This document shows positions 48,850 to 64,000 of a stretch of 64,000 nucleotides of DNA, piece by piece. The DNA is taken from contig NC_092606.1 in NCBI RefSeq assembly GCF_047663525.1, positions 5,330,501-5,394,500 of the forward strand, read 5' to 3'. The DNA is from Anas platyrhynchos. Lineage: Eukaryota > Chordata > Aves > Anseriformes > Anatidae. The stretch's first letter is position 1. Each line of letters opens with the position of its first letter. The position numbers and the translations under genes are program-made. The notes under the pieces are model-generated. The model was given only the letters and a program-made list of their open reading frames with translations, did not search any database and had not been told where the DNA came from.

Positions 48850-49580
48850 CAAAAGCATGGGATCTTTATTTCTGGGGGCAGGAAGGGCAGAGCCACAGCA
48901 CCCTAATTGTGGGGTGCCTCTGTGGGGTGGGGTGATGCTCGTTGGGGCAATAGGATCCTTTTTTTTCTGGGGTGATGCTGGGATAAACACGGGGCCCCAT
49001 CCCTGCAAGGTGATGGCTCAGTGGGATCCCTTCCTTGTGGGGTGCTGCGAAATGGGGCAATGGGATCCTGGCCCTGCAGGGTGACCCTCAGGAGCCCTTC
49101 GCTGTGGGGTGATGCTCAGCAAGGTGATGGGACCCCCTTCCTTTTGGGGTGATGTTCCATGGGGCAGTAGGACACATTGTGGGGTGATGCTTAGCGGGGT
49201 AATGGGATCCCCTTCCCTTTGGGGCAATGCTCAGTGGGGTGATGGGACCCCGTCCATTTGGGGTGATGATCCGAGGAGCAGTAGGATACATTGCGGGGTG
49301 ATGGGACCCCTTCCTTTTGGGGTTATGCTCCATGGGGCAGCAGGACACATTGTGGGGTGATGCTTGGCAGGGCAATGGGACCCTTTCCGTTTAGGGTGAT
49401 GCTCAGCGAGCTGAAGGGACCCCTTTATTTTGGGGAGATGCTCTGTGGGATATAGTAGGATGCATTGTGGGGGCGATGTCCAGCAAAGTGATGGGACCCT
49501 TTCCTTTTGGGGCGATGCTCCATGGGGCAGTCGGAACACCTTGTAGGGCGATGCTCAAGGCGGTGAGGACCCCTTCTCGT
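48850..49580. repeat. Minisatellite of ~38-42-bp units
   Basis: At least 14 diverged copies of a unit like TTTGGGGTGATGCTCCATGG followed by GGCARTGGGACCCCTTCC fill the interval. Two unit types can be told apart: one ends GCAGTAGGACACATTG, the other TTAGCGGGGTAATGGGACCC. They alternate in places as ~80-bp dimers (for example near 49140, 49308 and 49495). Open frames across it on both strands are repeat artefacts. It separates the HIC1 5' region from the miRNA promoter. Confidence 0.9.
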
Positions 49581-49599
49581 GCCAGGCCCCCTCCTTTTT

Positions 49600-51390
49600 A
49601 CCACAATGACGCACTTTGGGGTGTCCCCCCCCCTTACCAGCTCCCCACGCGCTGTGCACCGCGGGCCCCCCGTGCGCCCCTATCCATGGGGAGCGCCCCC
49701 GACGGGACCGTGGTGGTTATAGGGCGCGGGGGGGGGAACAAAACCTACAAAGCCCACGAGATGGCAGCAACGTGCCACGCTCCGGGATGCCCCCCCCCGC
49801 CACCAACACCCCCCTCGGGGACATTTTGGGGGGGGGGGACAAGACTTCATCCCCCACCCCGCTCCTTCCCACGGGCGCACGGAGCGCGCGTCGGGGGACC
49901 GTGGGCTGGAGTGGGGTGTGGGGGGGTGCGGGGGAAAAATGCGGCCCCCCCCCGGTCCCGGAGGGGGTGGCGGTGCTCCGGGGGAGGCGCTGCGCAGCCG
50001 GTGCCGGTGGGCCGGCCCCGGTGCTGACTAATCCCGGGGCTGAGTCACGGCTGCGGCGGGGAGCGCTGCGGCAGCGGCGCCTCCAAACCGGAGAGCCCCG
50101 ACGGGGCGGGCGCTGCTGCTCCCATCCCCGACGGGGGGGGGGAATTAAAAAAATAAAAAGGGAGGGGGGCACACGCACTGTGGGGGTCCCTAATTTATAG
50201 GAGAGAGGGTTCCGGGGGGGGGGGGGGGTTGAGGAGGGTTTTTGGGGGATGTGAAGCCGCTGAATGGATTGCGGAGGAGGGGAGCGGGAGGGAGGGGGGG
50301 CTGTTTGGGGGTGTAAGCGGGGGAGGTGGGTTTGTTTTTTTTTTTTTATTTTTTTTTTTATTTTGGGGGGGGGTCGTGGCAGCGTGCGGCCCTGCGCAGC
50401 GGCGGCTGCTGCTGTCAATGACAACGCCGCTGTTGCCGTGGCGACCGCTATGATGCTCCGCCAGAGCACAGTGAGGTCAGAAGGCTCCGGCAGGAATCGG
50501 GGGGGGGGCAGGGGGACGGGATAAAGAAGGGGGGGGCCCCGTCCTGGGGAGCCACCGGGGAAAAGTCCTACACACCCCAAAACCGCCCCACCGTGTCCCC
50601 ACCCGGCTGTAGGCTCAGCCTGGGGGAAGTTTAGGACGTGTGTGGGGTGTGTGGGGGGGTGGAATTGGGGATGTGAAGCCCCAGCCTGTCCAATCGTGGC
50701 CCCCCCCTCAAAAAATAAAATGTTTTTGGGGTGTTCAGCCCCGTTGGGAACGTGCACCGTGCTCCCTGCGAGGCTGGTGAAGGGGGGGGTCAGGGTAACA
50801 GCGTGCTGCAGTGGGGCAGCTTTTGGGGGGGTAGGGAAATCTAAACGACCCCCCCCAAAAAAAAACAAACCACAAACACTTTGTGCTGCCCCAGCCTCCT
50901 GCAGGGCATGGGACTGGCACCCATGGGTGCTCACAGCCCCCCCCCCCAGGCCCTGCGGGGGGCTCACGGTGGGGGCAGCCGGGACAGTGGGGTGGGTGCT
51001 GCCAGGGCTTTATTTTGGGTGGGTTTGGGCACCCCCCTCCAAGACCCTCCGGGGGGGGGTGGGCACCCCTGGGCCTTGTGCACCCCCCCTTTACCCCAAA
51101 CGGCAGCCCCACACATCGCCAGCAGCAGGGCTGGGGGGGGGGCACCATTGGAGGGGGGGGGCTGAGAGATGGGGTCGGGGAGGGGGGGGTGACACCCATT
51201 GGGGTGCTGGACCCCCCCGGAGGGGCGCACAGCCCCCCCCAGGCTGCAGGAGGAGGGATGGGGAAGATGGATGGGGGGGGTCCCTATAGGACCCAATCCC
51301 CCCCCTTCTCCCCAAACCCACCTGCGGGCTGCTACCTTCCTCCTCCTCCTCCTCCTCCTCGCCCCCCCCAGCCCCCTGCCCCCCCCCCTG
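49600..51390. other. GC-rich DNA upstream of the miRNA promoter
   Basis: No gene was recognised. Two motifs stand out. An AP-1/MARE-like GCTGAGTCAC is at about 50039-50048, with a TGCTGAC half-site 18 bp before it. An RFX X-box-like GTTGCCGTGGCGAC is at 50432-50445. Much of the rest is poly-G/poly-C runs. Long open frames on both strands are low-complexity. Confidence 0.5.
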
Positions 51391-51399
51391 CCCCCCCCG

Positions 51400-51540
51400 G
51401 GCCGATATAAATAGTAGCGTCTTCCCGTTCCCTAAATTTCCTCGCTGACGTAGCGCTCACGTCATTGTGTAGGTTGCTGCTTTTCTATGAATGAGCCCGA
51501 GATCCCCGTTACTACGAGCCCGACCCTATAAAAGCCCCGC
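51400..51540 (+). promoter_or_regulatory. mir-212/132 promoter: two TATA boxes and CRE-like sites
   Basis: TATAAATA is at 51406-51413 and TATAAAAG at 51527-51534. Between them are TGACGTAG (51446-51453) and TCACGTCA (51457-51464), two CRE-type sites 11 bp apart. A start near 51558 is expected from the second TATA box. The mammalian mir-212/132 locus is a well-known CREB target, so an activity-responsive CRE promoter fits. A GGACAGCGC sequence at 51548-51556 matches one half of an RE1/REST site, and mammalian miR-132 is REST-regulated; only the half site is seen. Confidence 0.75.
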
Positions 51541-51557
51541 GCTCTGCGGACAGCGCA

Positions 51558-51682
51558 GCACCGCCACCGCCACCGGGCCGGGATGCTCCGGGACCAGGGG
51601 GGGGGGTTTTAGGGAGGGGGGGGGGGTGAGGTAAGGAAGAGGCAGGGATGGACCCCCCCAAACCCCCCCCAACACCCTCCAG
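51558..51682 (+). ncRNA. Putative exon 1 of the mir-212/132 host transcript
   Basis: The start is estimated about 25 bp after TATAAAAG. The end is set by a consensus donor CTCCAG|GTAAGC at 51682/51683. There is no meaningful open frame. In mammals the two miRNAs are processed from an intron of a short spliced non-coding RNA, and this exon sits where its first exon should be. Confidence 0.55.
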
Positions 51683-52051
51683 GTAAGCAGGGACCGAGCC
51701 CGGGGGGGGTTTGGGGGGGGGAGCGCAGGGAAAAGGGGGGCGCAGGGAGCTGCACCTGCCCGTCGGGGGGTTGTGGGGTGGGGATGGGGGGGGTAAAAGG
51801 GATAAGGGGGGTGTAGGGGGGGTGTCAGGGTCCTGGGGGGGGGGTGTCCGGTGCTGGGGGGGGGCTCTGCGGCTGGCGGGGGGGGGCGCGGGGCCGCCTG
51901 GCGCAGCCCCACGTGCGGCGGGGGCGGGGCGCGGGGGCGGGCGCTGTGCGCGGAGCCGCCCCGGGGGGGCGCACGGAGAGGAGGAGGGGAGGGAGGGGGG
52001 GGGACCCGGCCGCTTCTTTCCCCCCCCCTCCATTAAACCCCCGTCCAGCTT

Positions 52052-52055
<4 letters not shown>

Positions 52056-52085
<30 letters not shown>
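52056..52085. repeat. (GT)15 microsatellite
   Basis: Fifteen uninterrupted GT units lie in the intron between the putative host exon 1 and mir-212. Confidence 0.97.
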
Positions 52086-52087
<2 letters not shown>

Positions 52088-52344
52088 TCCCCCCCCCGCC
52101 TCGTGCTGCGGGTGCCCCCCCATTTTTTCCCCACCCCCTCCCCCTCTCTCCGCAGCGCGCCCCGACGGGGCCCCCTCCAAACCCCACTCCCCATCCCCTT
52201 TTTCCACCCCTCCCCACGGCCTTATCCCCCGTTTAACCCCCTCCCCAGCGGGTCGTTCGGCTTCCCCCCCCCACAAACAGCTCGGGCGCTTTCACCCCGG
52301 CCGTCGGAGGAGCCTGGAGACCCCCCCCCGTCGAGGAAAGCCCG

Positions 52345-52440
52345 AGTCAGCGCATCGGCACCTTGGCTCTAGACTGCTTACTGCTGCGTACGGCCGGGCC
52401 AGTAACAGTCTACAGTCATGGCTACTGAAGCATGACCCTC
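52345..52440 (+). ncRNA. MIR212: mir-212 hairpin
   Basis: The 5p arm is 52360-52382 (ACCTTGGCTCTAGACTGCTT...). The 3p arm is 52403-52424 (TAACAGTCTACAGTCATGGC...). The two arms pair almost throughout, with a single C bulge and a loop around GCTGCGTACGGCCGGGC. The 5p arm matches miR-212-5p as known in mammals. The 3p arm has the shared AACAGUC seed but differs from the human 3p at a few 3' positions. Hairpin ends are approximate. With mir-132 0.7 kb downstream it forms the known two-member cluster. Confidence 0.95.
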
Positions 52441-52726
52441 GGCACCGCCACCGTCGGGGCACGGGGGGGGGGGGGGGACACACGGGGGAGACACGGAGAG
52501 ACCCCCCCGGGGGGGTTTCTTTAGGGTTGGGGGCAGCCGGGAGCTGTCCCGAGTGCTGAGCCGTCGGGGCGGCCCTTGGAGCTCCGCGCCGCCGAGGGAT
52601 GGGGTTGGTTAATTTATTGTTAATTATTATTGTTATTAATTATTTTTTTAAGGGGGGGTGGCACCGGCTGGGAGGGGGTGTCCCGGTGCCCGTTTGACCC
52701 CCACTTTCTCTTTCCCCCCTCCGCAG

Positions 52727-52786
52727 ACACCGAGCTCCCCCCCCAAACCCCCCAAACACAGGCGGACGCCCCCCGCTGCAGCCCAG
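52727..52786 (+). ncRNA. Putative host-gene exon between mir-212 and mir-132
   Basis: A long pyrimidine tract ends CCTCCGCAG at 52726, and CCCAG|GTAGGG follows at 52786/52787, giving a 60-bp exon with good signals on both sides. If used, it puts mir-212 in intron 1 and mir-132 in intron 2. There is no transcript evidence available; GC-rich DNA can produce such signals by chance. Confidence 0.35.
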
Positions 52787-52994
52787 GTAGGGGTGGGCCC
52801 GACCCCACGAGCGGGGCGGACACGCGTGGGGCCGGCGGGAGGGCGCTGGGAATTTGGGGCGGGGGTCTTGGGGGGGGGAAGGATGCTACCCAGGACCCCC
52901 CCACACTTTTTTTTCCTCCCCACCCCGCGGCGTGGGCCGGGCGCGCTCGCCTGGTCGGCGTCTCCAAGGCACCGGCTGAATCCCCCTCCCTCCC

Positions 52995-53070
52995 CGACCC
53001 TATAACCCCTCCCACGACCCTATAACCCCCCCCCACGACCCTATAACCGCCCCCCCCCGACCCCACAACG
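52995..53070. repeat. CGACCCTATAAC tandem repeat left of mir-132
   Basis: The core CGACCCTATAAC occurs at 52995, 53015 and 53036 with poly-C spacers (units of 20-21 bp), and a decayed copy (CGACCCCACAAC) is near 53059. Two related copies, CGACCCCATAAC, lie on the other side of mir-132 at 53205-53216 and 53225-53236. Confidence 0.85.
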
Positions 53071-53079
53071 CCCCCCGAC

Positions 53080-53165
53080 GTCGCTCGGGCGACCGTGGCT
53101 TTAGATTGTTACTGTGCTGCTGGGGGGGTAACAGTCTACAGCCATGGTCGCCGGGCCCGGCGCAC
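53080..53165 (+). ncRNA. MIR132: mir-132 hairpin
   Basis: The 5p arm is 53092-53113 (ACCGTGGCTTTAGATTGTTA...). The 3p arm is 53129-53150 and matches the mature miR-132-3p of mammals at every base as I know it (TAACAGTCTACAGCCATGGT...). The arms pair nearly perfectly around a short loop (GTGCTGCTGGGGGGG). The first 13 bases of its 3p are identical to those of the mir-212 3p above, so the two share targets. Hairpin ends are approximate. Confidence 0.97.
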
Positions 53166-53239
53166 TCGCAGCGCGGCAGCAGCGGCCCCCCAAAACCCCC
53201 CTCCCGACCCCATAACCCAGCCCCCGACCCCATAACTCC

Positions 53240-56200
53240 CCCCCCTGCCGACCTCCCGGGGCTCGGGGGTCCCGTGGGGGCTGTGTGGGGGGGGTCCCGT
53301 CGGGCACAGCCCGCCCCCCGCGGCAGTAGGAGCTCACATGCAGGGTGCAGCTCGCCGCACATCAACTCTTACTGTTCGGGGGGGCGGGCGCGGAGCGGCT
53401 CCTCCTGGGCACCGGGAACGGCGGAGACCCCCCCCCCAAAAAAAAAAATCCCCCCAACCCCTTCCCCAAACCCCCCAAATTCCCTTTTTCCCCCCCTCAC
53501 CTGTCCGGCCGCCGCGGGGAGATCGGGGATCCCCCCCCCGCCATCCAGCGTCCCCCCCGACGGCACCGGGAGATGGAGCCGGGGGGGGAAAGGGGATGGA
53601 GAGGGGGTCTTGAAGGGGGGGGGGGGGGCGGAGGTTTGGGGGGGTCCTGGAGGTTTTTTGGGGTCCAGGAGTTGTGGGGGGGGTCCCCAGGAGTGGAGTG
53701 TGGCCCAGTACTGCGGGGACTGAGCGTGGCCGGGGATAAGGGGGGGGGGGTTCCAGGGGGGGGAATTGGGGACGCGCCCCCCTCCCCATACAGGGGCTCT
53801 GCAGGTTGAGGTTCCCCAATGGCATCCCAAAAAAAAGAAACCCCAAAAGGGGAAGGTGGTGGTGAGGGGGGGACCCTGCGCTTCCACCCTGATTGGGGTT
53901 TGGGGGGGTTTGGGGGGGTTTGCCCCCCCCCCCCAGCCCGCAGCGGGGTGCCCCGTGTCCCCAAAAACCTCCCCTGGCCACTGCGGGATCCCTCCTTGCG
54001 GGTGCTGGGGGTGGGGGCACCGCCACGTCCATGGCCCCATAGAATTTGGGGCCCAAAACCCAAAGCAGGACCCCAGGTGAGGGGGCAGAGGGCTGGGACC
54101 ATGGCCCCCTTGGTCCCCTCTGTCCCTTTTGTCCCCCGGTGCTGCTGTCACCCCCCAGGCCGAGGTCCCCCCTCACCCCTCGGCCTCAGATTTTCTTCCA
54201 GAGCACGTCCCAAACACCGCGGAGCTCCGCCGTCACCCCGCAGCACGGCCCCGAGCTGTCCCTACATCGGGACGGCGCCGTGGACCCCACAGAAATCCCA
54301 CCCTACGGCGGCTGGGGGCACGGCCTGCACGGGGTAAGGCCGACCCCAAGGAACCCACGGCCGAGGATTTGGGATTTTTCTGCCTCCGCGCTGCAGGTGG
54401 GATCCTTGCCGGGCTGGGATTTCTCCACGGAGAGCGCGCGGCCCTAAAAAAAAACAGCTTTAGGGTTGACGGCCGTGCCGTGACCCGCTCCCGGCTGGGT
54501 GTGGGGGCGCATAGGGGGGGTGCTGCCCCCAAAAAGCAGCGTGGTGGCCGCTGTCCCCCCCCCTCGGCTGTGATTCAGCCGCGTTTCTCCCGGCCCGGCG
54601 TGGGTTTCCATGGAAAACTTCCACCGAAAACAAGCGGGGAAGGAGCTGCAGCAGCAGTGACTCAGCCACAACTGGAAGCTTCTGCGGGTGAGGTGGGGAG
54701 GGATTGGGGTGGGGGGGATCTTCCCACCCCCCCCGCGTCCCGTTTGGGTAACAGGGTCCTTGGGGGGAGCCATGGGGAACTCGCTCAGGGGGTGGCAGTG
54801 TTGTGGTGGCACCGGGAGAAGCTCAAAGGGACATTAGGGGGGGGAAATGTCCCCCTGCTGAGACCCCGGTGTCCCCAGAGCCACCTCGTGCCCCAGGGCG
54901 GTGTCACCACCCGCCCCAAACGCGGTTTTGGGGGAAAAAATGCTCAACTCGCCGTTTGTTTCCTTCCCCGCAGGGCCCAGGAACCGCAGCGGGACACGAA
55001 AGGTGCACGGAGGGGGCTGGGGGCTGAGCTGCGTGGAGAAAAAGCGGCCCCCACCCCGCAGGGAGCCGCTGCCCTCCCTCAGCGCCCGCACGCACCTCGG
55101 CTCTCCCCGGGGTTATTTTTTTCTCCAAGCTCCGGCAGAGGACACCTGAAAAAACGACGTTTGTCAAGCCCCGGGAGCAGGGGGCCGGTGCTGCAGCCCC
55201 CCAAAAAGCCTCCCCCATCCCTCCGAGCCCACCTCAACGTCCCCGTGGGAGCTGCCCGAAAGCCACGGGCCCCTTGCTGCCCGCTCGCCGCGCACCCTCG
55301 GGTCCTTCCCCGGCCCTAAACGGCCCCAAATTGCAGCGCTGCCTCCTCGGGGGAGGCGCAGGGCGAGCGGCTGCGGGGCCGCAGTGCGGGCAGCAACCGC
55401 TGCAGCGCCTCCTCCTCCGCACCGTGCCGCCCCGGAGAGCTCTGCAATAATTAAAGCCGCTCACGGCGGGGTTGGCCGGGCACAGTAGGGCCGGGGGATG
55501 AAGGCCCCGCTGCTTCCATCGCTCAGGAAGGGGCTAAAAGGGCAGCAGGGAGAGATCTGCCTCTCCCCGCAGCCGTTTGCCCGCTCCTTCAGTCCCTGCG
55601 GGGCAAAAAGCTGCGAAATCCTGCCCTAAACAGGCCCTGAGGCGGTGGATGTGGGGTGAGGGGCACCCCAAAGCCTCGCACCACCCCTGCAGAGCTCCGT
55701 GAGGCAGCAACGGAGCCCCCCCTGCACCTTTCAGGTCTCCTGATGCCATCTGTGGTGCGTGAAGTGGCGGCAAACCAGAAAGCAAACCCCACACGAGCTC
55801 AAGCTGCTCGCTTCTGCTTGGTTGGCTTTACCCCGCAGCGGTTCCCAGGGCTGTTTGCAGCTGGCTGAGCACTGGGACAGTTTCTGTCGCCTCATCCGCA
55901 CCCCACAGCCAGCCCCGGGGAGCACCAGGAGCACACGGAGCCGAGCAGGAACCTCCTGCCCCAGCCAGCACCGCCGTGCCCACACCATTCTGCACAAAAA
56001 AAAGGGAAAACAGCCCCAAAACAGCAACCCTGAGGGCAAATGAAGCTGTTTCATCAGCTGCCTCTCTTTTATCAAGCAGGTTGCGGGGCACCACGGAGGA
56101 AAGGAGCCGGCAGCGAGGCCCTGCTGTGGGCACGGGCTCAGGAGAGCCAAGCAGGACGCCTACAAACAGAGCAATAACAGCAGATTTCGGTGTGAAAACA

Positions 56201-56720
56201 GCAAAGCCAGAAACGTAGCAATGGCGTTTTTTTTTTCCTCCTTCGAGGCATTCTGCATAGAAGATATGACAGAGCTCTCAGTTCACACCAGCTGAACCAG
56301 CACTGAACTTTAATTCCAACGAGGCAAACGCTCACCAGCCCCTGCGCTGCCAGAGAGGAGCTTTATCCACACCCAGCCCACCCGAAAGCTGCTTTAATAT
56401 CTTTTGCACGGGACGTTCAGAACACAAATGCTTGGAATATAAAGCCACCAGGGCCGCGTGCTCTGCAGCCGCTCGATTCCTTTGGCTGAGCTGAGGCTGG
56501 GTTTCGGAGCAGCCGTTCCCAACCCGGAGAGCCCCCGGTACACACCCATACCCCCTCGTGTCCTCAACCCCCGTGTCACCATAGCCAAGAGTGACAAAAG
56601 GGGGTAACGAAGAGCTGACACCGCGCTCCTTTGCGATATGAGCACGGAGAGGTGGCGAGGACCCCTCTAACCCCAATGGAGCGTGGGGAAATACAGCGAG
56701 CTGCGTGCACCCGGCTGCAG
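53240..56720. other. Intergenic DNA between mir-132 and OVCA2
   Basis: The first half is G/C-run rich and the second half (from about 55500) is more balanced. There is a perfect 12-bp palindrome TTTCCATGGAAA at 54605-54616 next to a TGACTCAGC AP-1/MARE-like site near 54658. A good + strand acceptor (TTCCCCGCAG at 54973) might belong to a later exon of the miRNA host RNA. No protein gene was recognised. Long open frames at 53334-54176 and 54129-55319 are low-complexity proline-rich noise. Confidence 0.55.
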
Positions 56721-56725
56721 CCCCG

Positions 56726-56731
56726 TTTATT
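56726..56731 (-). terminator. OVCA2: Poly(A) signal of OVCA2 (probably shared with DPH1)
   Basis: AATAAA on the - strand begins 15 bp after the OVCA2 stop codon. No other canonical signal was seen on this strand between the DPH1 stop codon (57773) and here, so DPH1 transcripts may read through OVCA2 and end at the same site. Confidence 0.7.
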
Positions 56732-56745
56732 CCCAGGCGCTGCCA

Positions 56746-57438
56746 TCACACAGCTCCAGCCCCCGGCATCTCAGTCTCCCCCTGCCCCGCACGGAATCGC
56801 CCCAAGAAGTCCAGGTAGGCTTTCTTCTGCGGCGCACCCACGGGGACGAAGTGTCCGCCGGGGTGTGTGAGGACGACGGGCTCCACGAAGCTCCGCGCCA
56901 GCTCCATGCTGAGAGGGGCGGCGATGACGGCGTCGGCCTCTCCCACCACGTGCAGCGTGGGCAGGGCGATGGGCTCCCGGTAGAAGTGGCCGTGGGCCGG
57001 GGAGCGGCTGACGAAGCCGGCCACCAGCACGGCGAAAGCCACGGGGAAGCGGGGGTCGCCCCGGGCCCTCAAGGCGCACACCATAGCGGCCAGCGCCGCG
57101 CCTTGGCTGAAGCCCAGCAGCCCGTCGAAAGGCCCCAGCTTCACCATCGCTTCCTCCACGGCTCTCAGCGCCTCAGCCAGCCCCGCGGGCTCCTCAGCCG
57201 CCTCAGCCGCCTCAAAGGCGCCGGGCCTGGAGAACCACCAGCCGCGGGGGGGGTCGCCGCCATCACCGTCGTCTTCCTCGCCGCCTCCCGGCACCAGGTG
57301 AGGGGCGTCGAAGGTCACGAGCTCGGCGCGGCCCCTCAGGGCTTTGCGTAGAGCCCCGGTGCGCTGGTGGAAGCGGCGCCCGCTCTGGCGGTAGCCGTGC
57401 AGCGCCAGCAGCCGCAGCGGCCGCTCCGCCTCCAACAT
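56746..57438 (-). CDS. OVCA2: OVCA2, FSH1-family serine hydrolase
   Basis: The 230-aa protein is an alpha/beta hydrolase of the FSH1/OVCA2 family, esterases that prefer long-chain alkyl esters in the human enzyme. The catalytic triad is visible: Ser111 in GLLGFSQGAALAA, Asp169 in VVGEADAVI and His196 in HPGGHFVP. The N-terminus (LRLLALHGYRQSG...TGALRKALRGRAELV) and RGWWFS are typical. The start is MLEAERPL at 57438 because homology begins there; an in-frame extension upstream to 57708 is GC-rich and lacks family similarity. Length is close to human OVCA2 (about 227 aa). The gene is a single open frame here. It lies 335 bp downstream of the DPH1 stop codon on the same strand, the arrangement known as OVCA1/OVCA2 in mammals. 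Confidence 0.96.
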   Translation of the reverse strand: MLEAERPLRLLALHGYRQSGRRFHQRTGALRKALRGRAELVTFDAPHLVPGGGEEDDGDGGDPPRGWWFSRPGAFEAAEAAEEPAGLAEALRAVEEAMVKLGPFDGLLGFSQGAALAAMVCALRARGDPRFPVAFAVLVAGFVSRSPAHGHFYREPIALPTLHVVGEADAVIAAPLSMELARSFVEPVVLTHPGGHFVPVGAPQKKAYLDFLGRFRAGQGETEMPGAGAV

Positions 57439-57640
57439 GGCGCCCGGCCGCCCGCCGGAAGAGGAGAGCCGAACTTCCGGCCGCTCCGTGCTTCCCGCCG
57501 AAAAGCCGCCAGCTGATTGGCTGAGCCTCCCCCCTGCTCCCTCCCCCCCCACACCACCGCCGCCTTCCTCCCGCCCGCGGGCGCCCCCTAGCGGGGGGAG
57601 GCCGCGGAGACAAAATGGCGGCGGGAGGGCGGGCATGGAG
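57439..57640 (-). promoter_or_regulatory. OVCA2: OVCA2 CpG promoter
   Basis: The sequence upstream of the OVCA2 start has two ETS-like CCGGAAG/ACTTCCGG sites (about 57455-57482), an inverted CCAAT box (CTGATTGGCTGAG near 57512-57524) and a YY1-like AAAATGGCGGC at about 57612. There is no TATA box. These are typical parts of a housekeeping CpG promoter. They lie in the 3' flank of DPH1, so OVCA2 can be transcribed separately. Confidence 0.6.
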
Positions 57641-57772
57641 TGGGGGGGCCTCGACGGCCGCTCCACGGAGACACCCCGCGGGGGGGCGAGGGCCGCGCTC
57701 GGCTCCATCCCCGTCCATCACGGGGCTGCCCCCGGGGATGTTCCCCACGAGCCGGTGCAGCCCTGCTGGCGT

Positions 57773-64000
<6,228 letters not shown>

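Noticed and set aside
48850..49580. Regular repeats as a possible CRISPR array or repeat protein
   Set aside because: Units are diverged, contiguous without unique spacers, in a vertebrate genome, and open on both strands. It is a minisatellite.
52995..53050. Repeated CCTATAAC as TATA boxes
   Set aside because: They are parts of a tandem repeat with poly-C spacers and lie downstream of a much better TATA/CRE promoter.
53335..53390. Possible third miRNA hairpin right of mir-132 (TCTTACTGTTCGG)
   Set aside because: There is no partner arm and no TAACAGTC 3p sequence. The resemblance is limited to a few bases.
53334..55319. Open frames of 280 and 396 codons between mir-132 and OVCA2
   Set aside because: They are proline-rich, without domain features, and result from poly-C/poly-G runs.
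57439..57708. In-frame 90-codon N-terminal extension of OVCA2
   Set aside because: Family similarity begins at MLEAERPL. The upstream part is GC-rich promoter DNA with ETS, CCAAT and YY1-like motifs.

Overview
The window is vertebrate nuclear DNA, most likely from a bird. It is GC-rich and CpG-dense with many poly-G/poly-C runs, the genes are compact, and one degraded repeat looks like the 3' end of an avian CR1 LINE. The gene order matches the segment that in human lies at 17p13.3, read in reverse: SMG6 (+), HIC1 (-), the mir-212/mir-132 cluster (+), OVCA2 (-), DPH1 (-). The species cannot be fixed from the sequence. I found no bacterial, phage or plasmid features, no CRISPR array and no tRNA or rRNA gene.

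Layout. 1-38875 is the 3' part of SMG6 on the + strand. About 23.7 kb of intron comes first, then six coding exons (23707-23883, 26534 or 26537-26683, 33082-33235, 36315-36526, 36798-36879, 38602-38732) that encode the last ~300 residues, including the whole PIN nuclease domain. The poly(A) signal is at 38853. After a 2.2 kb gap comes HIC1 on the - strand: poly(A) signal 41121-41126, 3'UTR, and one large coding exon 42873-44798 (641 aa, BTB plus five zinc fingers). Candidate promoters and first exons lie in the CpG island at 45-46 kb.

46-51 kb is GC-rich intergenic DNA with a minisatellite at 48.85-49.58 kb. The mir-212/mir-132 primary transcript starts near 51.56 kb, from a promoter with two TATA boxes and two CRE-like sites. 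mir-212 is at about 52.35-52.44 kb and mir-132 at about 53.08-53.16 kb, with a well-formed candidate exon between them. OVCA2 is a single-exon serine hydrolase gene (56746-57438, -). DPH1 is represented by its last nine coding exons (57773-63711, -); its 5' exons lie beyond the right edge.

How the parts relate. SMG6 (nonsense-mediated decay endonuclease), DPH1 (first step of diphthamide synthesis) and OVCA2 are housekeeping genes. HIC1 (developmental repressor) and mir-212/132 (activity-induced microRNAs) are tightly regulated. The introns of DPH1 and SMG6 contain many short AT-rich blocks with homeodomain, SOX, TCF, RUNX, MEF2 and OTX-like motifs inside otherwise GC-rich DNA. I read them as candidate regulatory elements for HIC1 and/or mir-212/132 (inference). 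I saw no undescribed biological system. The points most worth checking are the miRNA host-gene structure, a possible in-frame upstream exon of HIC1, a tandem (NAGNAG) splice acceptor in SMG6, and the clustered candidate enhancers.
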